Notes: generated from the sequence alone by a model not told the origin. A DNA stretch of 34,105 bases from Branchiostoma floridae (GCF_000003815.2 NC_049994.1:967910-1002014); one strand, 5' to 3'. Shown: positions 11,140 through 21,696, counted from the first letter of the stretch. A program made the numbers and translations.

Positions 11140-12000
11140 CCCTCGGCAGGTTGTCCATAGCGGACCGCCATGTCATGTTGCATTTTTCTTCCTCAAGCAG
11201 TTGTAGCATGTGCCCTTGCTGTGGTAGGTTTTTCTGATGTTCACTCTTGACGTCATGACACATCTATGACTTATTGTTTGATATGTTTACGTACTGATGT
11301 CCATTCTGAGTCCTTTGCCGCATGGATGGCTTGCTGGTGGATATTGTGACACTTTCCAATACCCCATTTCTGAATTTCCCTTGTCCACTGCAGTTTGCAG
11401 TCCAGTTTGGCTTGCAAAGCGTGTTTTACCTTCTCATCTGCTTTGAGGGCTGACCTACTGTAGGCCAGAGTGTGGGCTTCTAGGTACAAATCTGAGCAGT
11501 TGAGACCCCTTGTGTTGTACAGGATGGGATTTGTGGCACTAGGTTGCATTTTGAGCCACGTTTTGATCCCTTTGTGTGGATGGAATCAAGTTTTTGTAGC
11601 TGGGTGTCTGTCAGGTCATATACCATCAGCATGCACCTCCAAGATGGGAAAGCGTACTTCATGTATACCCCGAGTTTGTCTTCGTTCTTTATAGCTGATT
11701 TGTTTATTTTCAACAGTTGTTTCTATTGTCTTTGCTAGAATGTCATAGGTCTCTTTTGTTTTACTCAGGAAGGTGATGTAGCCACCTAAGAATTTCTCCA
11801 GTGCATCTTTGGTTGTTTGACAGGATCATCGTAAAGCTGATGTCCAATGGCTTCCCACTCACAATGGACATAGATTTACACTTACACGGTTTCAGCTTTA
11901 GATTCATTAACTTTGTGTTGGAGGAAATTTGAGTTTCTGATGCTGTGTTTTGTTTGTAGTTATGAGGCAAAAGTCATCTGCGATTGGAAGTGTAATACTT

Positions 12001-12044
12001 TGTCATTAAGGTGTCATTAAGGTGTCATTAAGGCGTCATTAAGG
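12001..12044. repeat. Four 11-bp tandem units (YGTCATTAAGG)
   Basis: The units start at 12001, 12012, 12023 and 12034; the last differs by one base. They lie between the QG motif and the IADD box of the LINE pseudogene, where related enzymes have only a short spacer, so they are a local expansion of element sequence. Confidence 0.9.
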
Positions 12045-12429
12045 TTGTACAACTTGTACCTATGTTGCTGTTATACTCCCTTCAGATGCTGTAGGATAGG
12101 CTGGAACACTGTGTATAAGAAGATAATGGGTGACAAGTTCTCTCCTTGGAACACTAATCTTCCGAACGGGAAGGGATCACTTTCCCGGTCTGGACCCTTT
12201 ACTTTCCCTTTCAGGCGGGAGTACAGGTTTTTAATGTACGTGATGATAATTGGCGGGAAGCCATTTCTCTCCATCTGATGGTAGATTAGTTCGTGTTCCG
12301 CAGTTTTGGAATTGTAGAGAATTGTCAAAATGTTCCAAAGAGAATAAACATAATCCCACTTCAAATTGGATCTTAAAAAAACAAAACTCATGTTAAATGG
12401 ACTCACTCTATGCTATTCGGCTAGCCCCT

Positions 12430-13420
12430 GTGGCGTTGCCAAAAATGAACAACTTATTTCCATAATTCTAAGCATGCAGGTAGCTTAGGTAAATACATCA
12501 TGTGTGTATACACAATGATTTTGACTTGATTTGCATTATTAATGACGAAATTGCATAAGTCCATTGTTTTCTATAACTGGACTTCAATAAATGTAACACA
12601 CGTAATCCATGACAGGTGGAACATAAACAGATAACAAACATGCAGATGAGCAACTGATTTGCATAATAAATATAAAAAATATATATATACTTGTGACATA
12701 TGATAGATAGTTGAAGGTGAACATTACCATGCATAAATCATGTGAATTGAGCAGCTGGAGTTTGATGATATCATAATGTTATATTTCAATCTGAGGCCAC
12801 AGGAAGTAAATTTTATGGATGACATCCGCTTGCTCATAAATTTTCGCCTTATTTCAGGAAAAAAACAAGTTTTTTTCTTCTTCAGGGATGGTCAGAACAA
12901 AATGGGTAAATAGGCTGTGTTGTAACCTAATAATTGTATGACACATTGTAATAGAATTGACACTAGAGACTCTGTAGCCTTGACTGAAATTGCATAAGTG
13001 AAACTTACTGGATAATTCTTAGAGAGTGGCAGCAATATGGAAGCCATAAGTAGTTGCCAACATGCATGGTTAGTGATATCAGTGTACCACACTAGTGTCA
13101 CGTTTACTACACTCCTGCACTTAGAGATTACAGGAGTGAATGCCTTGTTGGTTGCCATATTTTGTCACTAATTGATGTTCCAACGTTTATATGGTCTCTA
13201 TTTTGAAACTTTGCCATCTTGTGTTTTTACCCATCTTGTTTTTTTTTTGCCCTATCTCATTATTTTTGCTGTTTGCACTCAGGATGTCATCCACAACTTG
13301 CTGTGGCCTAATTACAATTAGATTGCACTGAAAGGGAACCATATTGCCATTAGCACAGAATGCATGCACATATCAGTAGAAAACATAGAATCTGTGGTCA
13401 ATCTGATTAACGGGGGGTGC
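12430..13420. other. No gene seen
   Basis: AT-rich sequence with short ORFs lacking motifs. Short homopolymer runs occur (for example T9 near 13240). No repeat partner in the window was recognised. Confidence 0.45.
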
Positions 13421-13430
13421 TCTAAGATGG

Positions 13431-14308
13431 AGCATAGTCTTTTTAGCAAATGCCCACAAACGCCCATTCTGGAGAAGTCCACGCTGCACGAATCTCATAT
13501 TTTTTGCTTGGAATATGTCCACGTTGTGCTCCCATGCATTAATCCTGAGTTTCAAGTCAATCCATGGACCCGAAGTGAAATAAATCAAAGTTGAAGATTT
13601 TCGATGGTCTTTTTAGCGAACGCCCAGCAAAAAGTCTTTTTAGCGAATGCCCACTATATCTACAAAAATATCGGCCGTCGCGCAACAGCACCTTCACCTA
13701 CCGCCACAAACATGTTCAAGAAGGTGTCCCATTGATGTGTACGAAGTTTCTATGCTTTACAAGATTTTCAAGTGCCTTTTTTTTTGTCAAAATGTATGGC
13801 GCCGATACTCCAATACATTTACGCTAAGATTTGAAAATGGCGGACTCCGGCCTCATTTGCATATTTGTGACTGGCTACATGCGGCCTTTACCGCTCGCCG
13901 TACTTTGTGACAAAAAACAGGACTTAAAAAGCTTGTAAAGCACGGAAACTTCGTACACATCAATGNNNNNNNNNNNNNNNNNNNNNNNNNNNNNNNNNNN
14001 NNNNNNNNNNNNNNNNNNNNNNNNNNNNNNNNNNNNNNNNNNNNNNNNNNNNNNNNNNNNNNNNNGAATTTTTGTAGATATAGTGGGCATTCGCTAAAAA
14101 GACTTTCTGTGCTGGGCGTTCGCTAAAAAGACCATTGAAAATCGTCAACTTTGATTTATGTCACTTCGGGTCAATGGATGGACTTGAAACTCAGGATTAA
14201 TGCATGGGAGCACAACGTGGACATATTCCAAGCAAAAAAAATGAGATTCGTGTAGCGCGGACTTCTCTAGAGTGGGCGTTTGTGGGCATTCGCTAAAAAG
14301 ACCCTCCC
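13431..14308. mobile_element. Fold-back DNA element with six symmetric 20-bp motifs
   Basis: The two halves (about 13431-13780 and 13885-14308) are inverted copies around a short centre that includes the assembly gap. The motif GTCTTTTTAGCGAAYGCCCA occurs at 13437, 13607 and 13634 on the + strand and at 14084-14103, 14113-14132 and 14283-14302 inverted. Spacing is mirror-symmetric (170 and 27 bp; 170 and 29 bp). A 9-bp direct repeat CTAAGATGG flanks it (13422-13430 and 14309-14317), consistent with an 8- to 9-bp target duplication. It has no coding sequence; the ORFs here are shadows of the arms. Superfamily unknown; hAT-like is possible from duplication length. Confidence 0.82.
13966..14065. 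other. Assembly gap (100 N)
   Basis: Exactly 100 undetermined bases interrupt the right half of the fold-back element, facing about 13665-13735 of the left half. The gap probably reflects assembly trouble at the hairpin, and its real size is not known. Confidence 0.99.
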
Positions 14309-14317
14309 CTAAGATGG

Positions 14318-14940
14318 TACCCGCCCCAAGATGGCATGGATTTTTTGCTGATCTTATTATGCATAAGTATGCTGTGTTTGTTGCCACTGACTATGGTGAT
14401 TAAAAAGGTAAATAAACCAGGTCCATGCACACAGCTGTTACATGTATTTGTATTCGAAATACACTTTAACATATTCACTTCATGTTTATTTTTGAAAAAC
14501 AGAATGCTAACAATAATGTTGGTTGTGCCGTATCTCTGCTGTCACTGGTCACTGCATATTGGGGGCTCATGCCGCTAAACATACAACCTCTACCAAGCAG
14601 TCACACAACTGCCTTACATATAGGAAATATAGCTCCATAAAACACGACGAATTTGAGTCTTCATTTGTTGAGTAGAAAACCAACCGTAGGAATTATCTTT
14701 CAAAGCAACCTAAACATCGCCACCATCTTCCTGCCACAGGAGTGGCCGTGAAGGTGGCAGACAAGAGAACACTCCAAGATATGTTACACTCTAACAAATA
14801 ATAAAATTAAACTTCATAGAGAGCTGTCAAAGATACTTCCCGATACATACTGTTTAGACACATTTCTTCATTATGTGGGCGAAGCCACACATATAGTTTT
14901 CTTACAAGTATTTCACCGGAAATCAGAAACAAATGGAAGC
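14318..14940. other. No gene seen
   Basis: No recognised coding block or repeat. A third AAGATGG word near 14326 sits just outside the fold-back element. Confidence 0.4.
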
Positions 14941-14949
14941 CTCCATGTA

Positions 14950-15200
14950 CTCCATGTTTCAAGCTTTTTGATTGGCCTAAAGTCGCACTTTCTCGGTTGT
15001 ACATCAGAGGTGAACCTATCAACGCGCAGGACACAATCGGCATCCATTTTGATAATAGCCAATCAAAACTCAGAAAAATTGAAGCTGTTAGCAAATACTC
15101 CGCGTTCCCAGCTTTTTGATTGGCCTAAATTCAGACTGTCTCGGGTGTACGTCAGAGCTGGACCTATCAACGCAGAGAACACAAAATGTCATTCGGCATC
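14950..15200 (+). repeat. Two direct units with CTTTTTGATTGGCC (inverted CCAAT box)
   Basis: Units beginning at about 14962 and 15110 share AGCTTTTTGATTGGCCTAAA, CTCGGKTGTAC, CAGAG and CCTATCAACGC words at matching spacing. A copy of the same core in reverse (AGCCAATCAAAA) lies at 15057-15068. Two related units occur at 23618-23830. GATTGG is the reverse of CCAATC, the recognised NF-Y core, so promoter-like activity is possible but not shown. Confidence 0.7.
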
Positions 15201-15443
15201 CAGTTTTATAATAGCAGCTGAGACGCGGCAGTAAATCGGCCATGCATTCGACCAAACAGGCGCTCAAGGAAGAAGTTGCCCGCCACGGAATGAACAAGAT
15301 TGATAAATTTGCACAGAAAAACATTATCTTCAGAAAATGGGACCTTGGAATCTTGGAAATTAAACAGTGAACGGACGTGTTCAAGCTACGCATTGCATTT
15401 GTATACAATTACCTGTTAAAATGCCGGAAATAACGTTACGGCA

Positions 15444-15526
15444 AGCTTGGCCGAATGGCTAAAGCACCAGCTACGTTTGCGCTTTTTTTCGCTAGGTCAA
15501 CCCTGGTTCGATTCCGGGCGGGAACA
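15444..15526 (+). repeat. tRNA-like head of a composite repeat (pseudo-tRNA)
   Basis: TGGCCGAATGGCTAAAGCAC resembles a tRNA A box of the Ser/Leu kind. CCTGGTTCGATTCCGGG forms an intact T arm with a B box about 45 bp downstream. The acceptor stem halves do not pair and the anticodon arm is disrupted by T7, so this is not a working tRNA gene. It precedes a repeat body at 15660-16085, as another tRNA-like segment does at 23907, and may serve as an internal RNA polymerase III promoter. Confidence 0.65.
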
Positions 15527-15659
15527 ACTTTCTTTTAGTTGTCCTTTTTTTTTTCTTTTTTGATATTTACAACAATTTTATCTTGCAAACAGAGCATCGT
15601 TCAGTTTACACGCCTTTTTATTTATTTTTTAATTGCCCTCAAAAGACGGCGTTTAAAAA

Positions 15660-16085
15660 CGGTCGGACGGTCCATGTGGGGAGGGGGGCTCGTCAACGCC
15701 TCGGACCATACGGGCAGCCAAATACTGTATCGTCGATGTCTGTCGCCTGCGTCGTTAAGTCAAATTTGGAATGGAGGCTACGGTACGGTACCGGACCTGA
15801 ACCTGATCATGAATTTCAGCTTTATAATTAATTGCTACACAGCACAACCCGTGACGTCAGGTAAAGGCCGAGAATAGGGGTGAACCGAGAATACGGGGCA
15901 CCTAATGGCAATTACTATTGTGTGTAAGATAGTTTGACTTAAACTTCAAAAAAGGCCACGGGAAAGACTTGCTGCATTTTCGCGAAAATGTTGTCATTCT
16001 AGTTGTTTCTTTTCTTGCGATTTTTCCTTTCTTTTCCCTTCGCCCACATCCTGCATTTTTTCAAAAATGTTGCCTTTCTAGTTAT
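15660..16085 (+). repeat. Composite repeat body, copy 1
   Basis: It shares ordered blocks with 21297-21580 (- strand) and 24010-24200 (+): GGGGAGGGGGGC, CAAATTTGG then GGAGGCTAC and CCGGACCTGAACCTG, GGGGCACCTAATGG, then GACTTGCTGCATTTTCGCGA ending near GCCTTTCTAGTT. It has no coding sequence. A tRNA-like head lies about 140-220 bp upstream, so a long SINE is one reading and a non-autonomous DNA element another. Confidence 0.68.
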
Positions 16086-16194
16086 GGCTTGTTTTCCCTC
16101 TTCTTCTTAGGTATACTGAGTTTTGTTGATGTTGGCGGTGTCGTTTTTTATGTCTTCCCAAAGAAGACATTGTTTTTGTAGTTGTTATTTTCCT

Positions 16195-16395
16195 TCCAAC
16201 TTTTTCTGTTTTTCGTCAGTAGCCATTCAAAACTCAGAATTGGAAATGATGTCATCAACAATGTTGATAATTGTCTGGTACATAGCATTTGTGTGTCCCT
16301 CATTCTGATTGTACGTTTGCGTACGAGTAGTGAATGTACGCTTTTTATTCATTTTGCCATGCTTGCCTTCAGTTTTTTTACATACTGATAGGACA
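16195..16395 (+). repeat. Repeat block, inverted partner at 24222-24402
   Basis: CAGAATTGGAAATGATGTCA, CATTCTGATTGTACGTTTGC, GAATGTACGCTTTTTATTCA and TTTGCCATGCTTGCCTTCAG all recur on the opposite strand at 24222-24402 with few changes. No gene is implied. Confidence 0.8.
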
Positions 16396-16424
16396 CGATA
16401 CATTATGATAATATGTAATTAACT

Positions 16425-16510
16425 GTAAATACTCAAGGTTTGAAATGTACAACAATTGAACAGTTGAGTGTGTTTTTAGTCTGGCATTCACAGTCCAGCC
16501 CGTGACAATT
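16425..16510 (+). repeat. Repeat block, inverted partner at 23450-23532
   Basis: AATACTCAAGGTTTGAAATG, ACAACAATTGAACAGTTGAG and TGTGTTTTTAGTCTGGCATT recur reverse-complemented at about 23450-23532. These blocks may be the terminal repeats of the composite elements. Confidence 0.75.
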
Positions 16511-17277
16511 CCAGTCCCCGTGATCGATGCCTGCCTACGTTACCGTGACTGTAGGCCTGGCTCAAACATTATAATCATGTCTTCCCCGAAAATTTAAACG
16601 CTGAGGTAAGATAGTTTTTAATCGTAAAAGTTACTTACAATTCGTAAAGTTAGTTGGTTTCAGATATATTACAATATACATTCTAAGGAACAGTTTCATG
16701 TATCGTTTTTCTACTTTTGACTAAAATCAGCAGGATGACGAGAATTTAGATGGTGTGTAATGTGCGCCCACAAATGGCGGACATTTTTGATTGTAAAAAA
16801 ATCACATGAGACATGAGACGAGAAGTACATACATGTATAGTCCCAATTTTACTGTCAAAAGAAAGCTAAAATGTCATGAAATTGAATTCTTATCTCTCTG
16901 TACTTAAATTTATCCCTAACTTCTGACGAGAGTAGAATTTAAAAAGCCTACAAAGTTTCGGCATAATGTCTGGCGTAGCACAAAATCGGAAGGTACATAC
17001 ACAAAAACATCTCACAGTGTTTGCTGCCTGTAAGTTAGTGTAATGCTCAGGGCGAAGGGGTTATGAACGGTATTAATGCATTTCTTATCCAAGTATGTTC
17101 TTCAGATGAATGATCATGAGTTGAAAAGTCATTCATCAAAACTTGACCACTCTCTGGCAACTAGCAATGGAGCGCCGTGAGCTTGAGCGCATGACAAAGC
17201 ATCCCATGTTAGGGCACCTGACTAGAGAGTACAGAGCACAAATAGTTATAAGTTACAGTAAAATTTTTATAACAATG
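16510..17277. other. No gene seen
   Basis: Ordinary sequence with no recognised coding block, repeat partner or motif. Confidence 0.4.
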
Positions 17278-17647
17278 TAGGGCTCGAAATACTGGGTGCA
17301 TGTGCACCTTGGTGCCCCCCAAAATGTGTGTACTGATGCAAAAAATATTTTTGTAGGTTTAATTATGTAAAGTAGTACTTGTATACTATACTATACCAAT
17401 TTTGTGTATTTTCTTAACTTTTGATTTCTGCGACCACATTGTCATGATCTCAAGTTTGTCTTTACAATTCCCGATTTTCCCGGTAGCTGCGTGAAAATGC
17501 CCAAGCAAGTTGAAGCTTTGTTTTGAATTAGGACATTCTAGTACTCAACATTTTTGTATATCATGTGGTGCACCCAAAAATTTCACCCAAATTTCTAGGT
17601 TGGGTGTACCAGTGCACCTAATCCCAAAAATGAATTTCTAGCCCCGC
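17278..17647. mobile_element. hAT-type MITE, second copy
   Basis: This is the same family as 10774-11139. It starts GGGCTCGAAATACTGGGTGC and ends CCTAATCCCAAAAATGAATT then CTAGCCCC. The interior is diverged but keeps GGTGCACCC-type words. CAATGTA flanks both sides (left ends at 17279, right starts at about 17647), a near-perfect 7-8-bp target duplication. It is older than the copy at 10774, judging by the imperfect ends. Confidence 0.8.
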
Positions 17648-17649
17648 AA

Positions 17650-18790
17650 TGTATAAAATGTATCTGGATGTTGAAAATCTATGACAAGAAAAATTTGATA
17701 TGACAGATGAAGTATGTACATCTTTGACTTTGACTTGATTGACGATGAGATTTATTAGTTACAATCCTAATCTTATTTTTGCATGACTAATTATTTTTGC
17801 CAGTCTTTAGTTCTTGCTGTTATAGGTTTATAACCATAGGCAAAACATGTCCATTGTGTATACTATAGATACCAGCTCATCTCTTGATTGGAAAATCTTG
17901 ATTCTATGTACCCTTGTTTCTTGAAGTTCCACAGTCTGTTTTAATTTGTGTGGTAAGATGATGCAAATGTATGTTCATTTTGTTATTCAATTATCATCCT
18001 TTACTAGCAAGTACATGTATGTTCCACCTCTCAGGGCCATGCAAGGAGCTCACCAGTTCCTTTGTGCAAGATTCCCTACATGAGGCCCCCTCAAATAAAG
18101 GATGTGTGCTGAATTCATGACTTGGCATTGTGAATATGCTTCTCTATGGAACTCCCAACTCCATACACATTATCACATTTGTTCCTTATAGCCTCACTTT
18201 TTTAATTGCAATGTTGACATTATGTAAGGAGAGGATATTCACAATTGCAATGGAAAGGAATAAGTGATGAAAATGAGGGTCTCCTCCCACATGGATTGTA
18301 TCATCATAAATTAGGAGCTTCAAGGTTTTCAGGAGGTGCGTTGCATGGAAGAGGGATGTTCCTGTTCCAAAAGATGTTGCATTTTTTGTCCCTCATTTTA
18401 GTGTCTTGTATTTTGCTGCAGTATGTGATTGAAAGCATTAAACGGGCAGTGCCTCAGGTAGCCTGTACCATATGTACCCCCTTATTTTACATACTTAAGG
18501 GGCCTCCCTGTATTATTTAGTGTGCAGTATTTGTAGGATGACCAGAGGTTTGTGTGTGTGTGTTGCCTGAATAGGTCCTGTGGTGTGACAATTGGCTGGC
18601 CCACATTCATCTGGAATATTATGCTGATGTGGCAGGTCCTGTCCAGGAGTGTGTGAATATGTATCTGTTGAATTTGCCCATTAGGCATGTCACAAATTGT
18701 AATGAAGGCAGGATGTGTGGGCGGTGGTGCCTGAGCTGAATGCTTGATGATGCAGCGGAGTGATGTGCTGTGTTTTTCCTCCTCCTGACA
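17650..18790. other. Upstream region of the DGK first coding exon, no supported gene
   Basis: On the - strand, 17718-17755 reads AATAAATCTCATCG then two TCAAAG-like units, which resembles a LINE 3' end without its body. A GT run lies near 18551-18562. A 36-bp segment at 18464-18499 has AG before it and GT after it, but it cannot be called an exon. At least one further 5' exon and the promoter are expected somewhere upstream, possibly outside this block. Confidence 0.4.
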
Positions 18791-18791
18791 G

Positions 18792-18880
18792 CCATGTTGA
18801 GGAGGCACCCCTACCCCGTGTGACACTGCAGCGGATGAGCCAGGTCAGCCCTGATCTGCCGTGTGCACAACAGGACCATC
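18792..18880 (+). promoter_or_regulatory. DGK 5'UTR part of exon, with two upstream ORFs
   Basis: A good splice acceptor (pyrimidine run TGTTTTTCCTCCTCCTGACAG ending at 18791, seen as TTTTTCCTCCTCCTGACAG) opens this segment, so an earlier noncoding exon probably exists. Two upstream ATGs precede the DGK start. One at 18794 opens a 9-codon ORF ending at 18823. One at 18835 is in another frame, runs past the DGK ATG at 18881 and, after splicing to exon 2, stops 5 bases beyond its eighth base (TAA at 25169-25171). Such ORFs usually lower translation of the main frame; that effect is inferred. Confidence 0.6.
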
Positions 18881-18944
18881 ATGTCATTCCGGTGGGAGAC
18901 GCTGAGCCCAGCAGAGTTCCACCAGCTTCAGGAGTACACCTCCT
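18881..18944 (+). CDS. DGK: Diacylglycerol kinase, type I: first coding exon
   Basis: The enzyme class phosphorylates diacylglycerol to phosphatidic acid at membranes and is calcium-regulated through N-terminal EF-hands. This exon encodes the start of the recoverin-homology domain: MSFRWETLSPAEFHQLQEY then TS and one base of the next codon. Vertebrate DGK alpha, beta and gamma begin with the same 'W..LSP.EF.QLQKY' pattern. The ATG at 18881 has A at -3, and an in-frame TGA at 18836-18838 shows translation cannot begin earlier within this exon. The donor T|GTGAGT at 18945 is strong. The last base joins exon 2 to give TCC-TAT-TCC (S-Y-S), exactly where vertebrates have Y-S. The nearest neighbour exon is 6.2 kb downstream. 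It is either the single pre-duplication orthologue of alpha/beta/gamma or one member of a small set; this fragment cannot tell. Confidence 0.88.
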
Positions 18945-19660
18945 GTGAGTATAGACCAGACGTCTTCTCTCCCCTCCATACTCCACAGCAGGTGGATCAG
19001 CAAACCCACGGGAGACATGCCAGGCACTGGCTACTCCTGCGTACTGGGTTTGGATAGCCCACAGAAATGGGTCCATTTTCTCTGGATGGGTTGGTGCGGG
19101 TTTGGATAGAGCTCAGGATAATTGAAAGGGTGTTTTGCAATTTTTTATTTGACATTTTTGGTTGCTGTGAATCCAGTTAAAGGGAGTGGGCCCATGGTCG
19201 GACGGTGACTGTGGGCAGCTGTGATGAGCCAAACCATATTCTTTGTGAATATTAATGTTACTGTTGGCTCTAGGCAAGGAAAAATGGCCCTCCTCAGCAT
19301 AAATGTAATTACCTTTAGTAGGACACCTGGCCTTTCAAAATATGCTGTAGGTCAACCTGGTGTACTTATGTTTAATGGATAGGGTCTGGGTGCCAGAGTA
19401 CATAGCCATGTTTTTTTTCTGCACACTGCTCGTTTGATTTATTCAATCTTACCTGCAAGATTCTGCTTTCAGATTAGCTTGTTTATAAAGGATTATTTTT
19501 AGATGTCAAATGTTGTTAAATGTTGAAGCTATCATGATATTAATTACTGGTTGGATTATTCAATGATTGTGTCTGTATAAGAATAGCTTAGAGTGGGTTA
19601 GTAAATACATGAAATTCAATGTGTCTAAATAGTAATGTGTGATGTACTCATGGCATTGAT
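18945..19660 (+). other. DGK intron 1, proximal part
   Basis: No repeat or gene recognised after the GTGAGT donor. Confidence 0.5.
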
Positions 19661-20774
19661 AAAGCCCTGGTCACAAAGTGCGTACAATGTCATTGCGATA
19701 GCATATTCCGCATATCTCACGATGATCGCAGTGAATCGCAACTAAACTGTTATCAAAGTCAGCCATTGCAGAGCATCGGATGTTGTTCAATTTCTCACTC
19801 GTGCCTCTTCCTGAATAGTCGTCTGAATGCTTTTGTGCTTCTTTAACCAACCAAATGTGGACCTAGCTGTGAAGACCAGACTGAGTCTATAATGTATTTC
19901 ACTGTAGAAAAAAATTAAAAGAAACTATCAGAAGATGAGTCATACAACCAAATGAAGGTGTAAATGAAACAATAGTACTGGTATGGTTATCCCTTTTTGC
20001 CGGCTCTTTGAGTCAGGCTATTCCCGAAATAATGAATTAAATGTGCTTATTTTCTGATGATATGGTATCAAGAAAAAATGTCATCAGAAGAAAAATTATA
20101 CCAGTAGCCCCCCCCCCCCCAATGAGCCCGACCCTGCCCATCTCTTCAAGTTGTTGCAATAGATATGGTCATTATAAAGTGACCCAAGACCGACGAAAGC
20201 TGAGATCTGATCAGATGTAATTATGAACCCACGTGTATGTATCAAAGAATTGCATGCATGACCTGTGCGTGATACTGAATCTGCCACGTGGAAAACTTAG
20301 CCTTGCAAGCAGGCTCTCTACGGGCGTGCTGTTCTCTGATTGCTACTGTGTTATGATTGTTTCACTTTTCGTCAAGATCGGTAATATCAGGGAAAACTGA
20401 AACCATCACAACATGCTAAAAATGTATGAATCTTCAATGTCATCAGTAGAAAAAATGACCATAATTAAGACTGCTATGGGGGCAAGTAAATCGTACAACG
20501 ATGGAGAAACTTTGAACATGTTTAAAATCCATTTCAGCTCTATTTTTCGTCATCAGAGGCTCCCCGATTTACTATGATTTACCTGCAATTAACACAGGTG
20601 TGCTCTTATTACCCCATCGTACAATGTCCTATCATCTTTGTGACCACGGCTTTATATATTCAAACTATAGCTTCTGATTCTTCTCTAACTTGCAAGGTTC
20701 TGCGCTTATACATGTACTGCGCATAAAACCTCTGTCGCAGTAAATCGTACACGCTTTGTGACTGAGGCTTTAGG
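19661..20774. mobile_element. Nested MITE-like block with AAAGCC..GGTCACAAAG ends
   Basis: The left end reads AAAGCCCTGGTCACAAAGTG, CGTACAATG. Two right ends mirror it: CTTTGTGACCACGGCTTTAT (ending about 20654) and CTTTGTGACTGAGGCTTTAG (ending about 20774). CGTACAATG or CATCGTACAA words repeat inside (20495, 20628). Two right ends imply one element inserted in or next to another of the same family. A C13 run (20108-20120) and a G12 run (20905-20916) lie inside and just outside it. No coding sequence. Target duplication not resolved. Confidence 0.62.
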
Positions 20775-21296
20775 GAGAGACCCAGTCATTGTTAGAACTG
20801 TCTCCCTGCATGATAGTTAAGGCCTCGGCAATCGTCATTTCCACCATTTGTTGCTATTAACTGACAAAATTGATGACCATTCCGTCATCGTATGTCAGAC
20901 ATAATGGGGGGGGGGGTTATCATGAAAAAGAAGATATAAGCTGAAATCATGTCAGGTTATCCCAGGTACCCTACCTGTACCTGTGTCCGAGACTGCCCAA
21001 ATGTGCTGAATATGAAAAGTTGTGAAGAGAATGAATGGTGTTTGTGGAGCATTCCTACTGGTCTCAAAAATACTGTCTGACATAAAGATTGCACGCTCAT
21101 GCAGGGTGTCAGCCTTTTGAATGCCCATTTGGCCACTACGTTATATGAAATGGCCACTAACACCCCCTTATGCCTCTTCAGAAGTCAGTGAATGGTGCTT
21201 CATGCAATTGAGATTTCCAAAAATATCAGCTGTACATATTGTTCAAGATACTAACACTACAGTATATAATGTCAAAAATCATTTTGAAAATTGATA
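20775..21296. other. Intron 1 sequence, no gene seen
   Basis: It contains the G12 run near 20905 and words such as CAGGTACCCTACCTGTACCT near 20960 that recall the palindromic repeat at 27060-27160. Nothing else was recognised. Confidence 0.45.
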
Positions 21297-21580
21297 GTGT
21301 AACTGGAAAGGCCACATTTTCGTGAAAATGCAGCAAGTCTTCCCTGTGGCCTTTAGTCAAGCTACTCCAAGGCACAATTACAATACCATTAGGTGCCCCC
21401 TATAGTAGTGCTGTGTTAGCTGAAATTCATGATCAGTTTCAGGTCTGGACTCGAGTCCAGAGATTCAGGTTCAGGTCAGGTAGCCTCCAAATTTGACCAA
21501 CACCACGCACGGTAGATGTTGATATTTGAGCCAGTGTGCTGGTGTTGGCGCTCCCCCTCCCCACAGACCGTCAATCGAAG
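21297..21580 (-). repeat. Composite repeat body, copy 2 (inverted)
   Basis: On the - strand the block order matches copy 1: GGGGAGGGGGAGCGCC, GGTCAAATTTGGAGGCTACC, TGACCTGAACCTGAATC, GGGGGCACCTAATGG, GACTTGCTGCATTTTCACGA. It lies between the MITE block and the LINE tail. No tRNA-like head was found upstream on the - strand, where the LINE insertion may have displaced or removed it. Confidence 0.7.
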
Positions 21581-21696
21581 TGCCCCATGCATTGGGATGT
21601 CATTTTTAAAAATTAAAAAATTAAAAATAGAAAAAGCAGAGTGTCAAAGTTACAATGCCCTGTTCCCAAGATGAAAACGTTGCATATACAAGATAC

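Larger units (their letters stand above)
10430..12410 (-). pseudogene. Broken non-LTR retrotransposon reverse transcriptase gene
   Basis: Read on the - strand, pieces in successive frames follow the order of a LINE polymerase. First come KTAEHELIYHQMERNGF and YIKNLYSRLKGKV, then VFQGENLSPIIF (about 12120-12155, RT motif B). Next is LPIADDFCLI, whose catalytic box IADD lies at 11973-11984, then MNLKLKPCKCKS and KPLDIS. The thumb or connection part (11480-11713) has DLTDTQLQKLD, and 11271-11549 has LYLEAHTLAYSR. Last comes a C-terminal zinc knuckle CKLCGNRETLHHVLSHC (10622-10672), a C-x2-C-x8-H-x4-C pattern typical of LINE C-termini. Several frameshifts and stops break it, and a MITE (10774-11139) plus an 11-bp tandem repeat (12001-12044) interrupt it. 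Precise clade is uncertain; the residues are unlike the CR1-type copy at 21846. It is inactive. Confidence 0.8.

Noticed and set aside
14807-15408. Several 95-119-codon ORFs on both strands
   Set aside because: They cover the paired GATTGGCC repeat units, and their residues repeat with the DNA units, so they are repeat artefacts.
15444-15526. Functional tRNA gene
   Set aside because: The T arm is intact, but the acceptor stem does not pair and the anticodon arm is broken by a T7 run, which would also stop Pol III.
18464-18499. Possible 36-bp exon (YVIESIKRAVPQ) upstream of DGK
   Set aside because: The acceptor is fair, but the donor GTAGCC is weak, and DGK translation starts downstream of an in-frame stop. 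Without RNA evidence it cannot be called.
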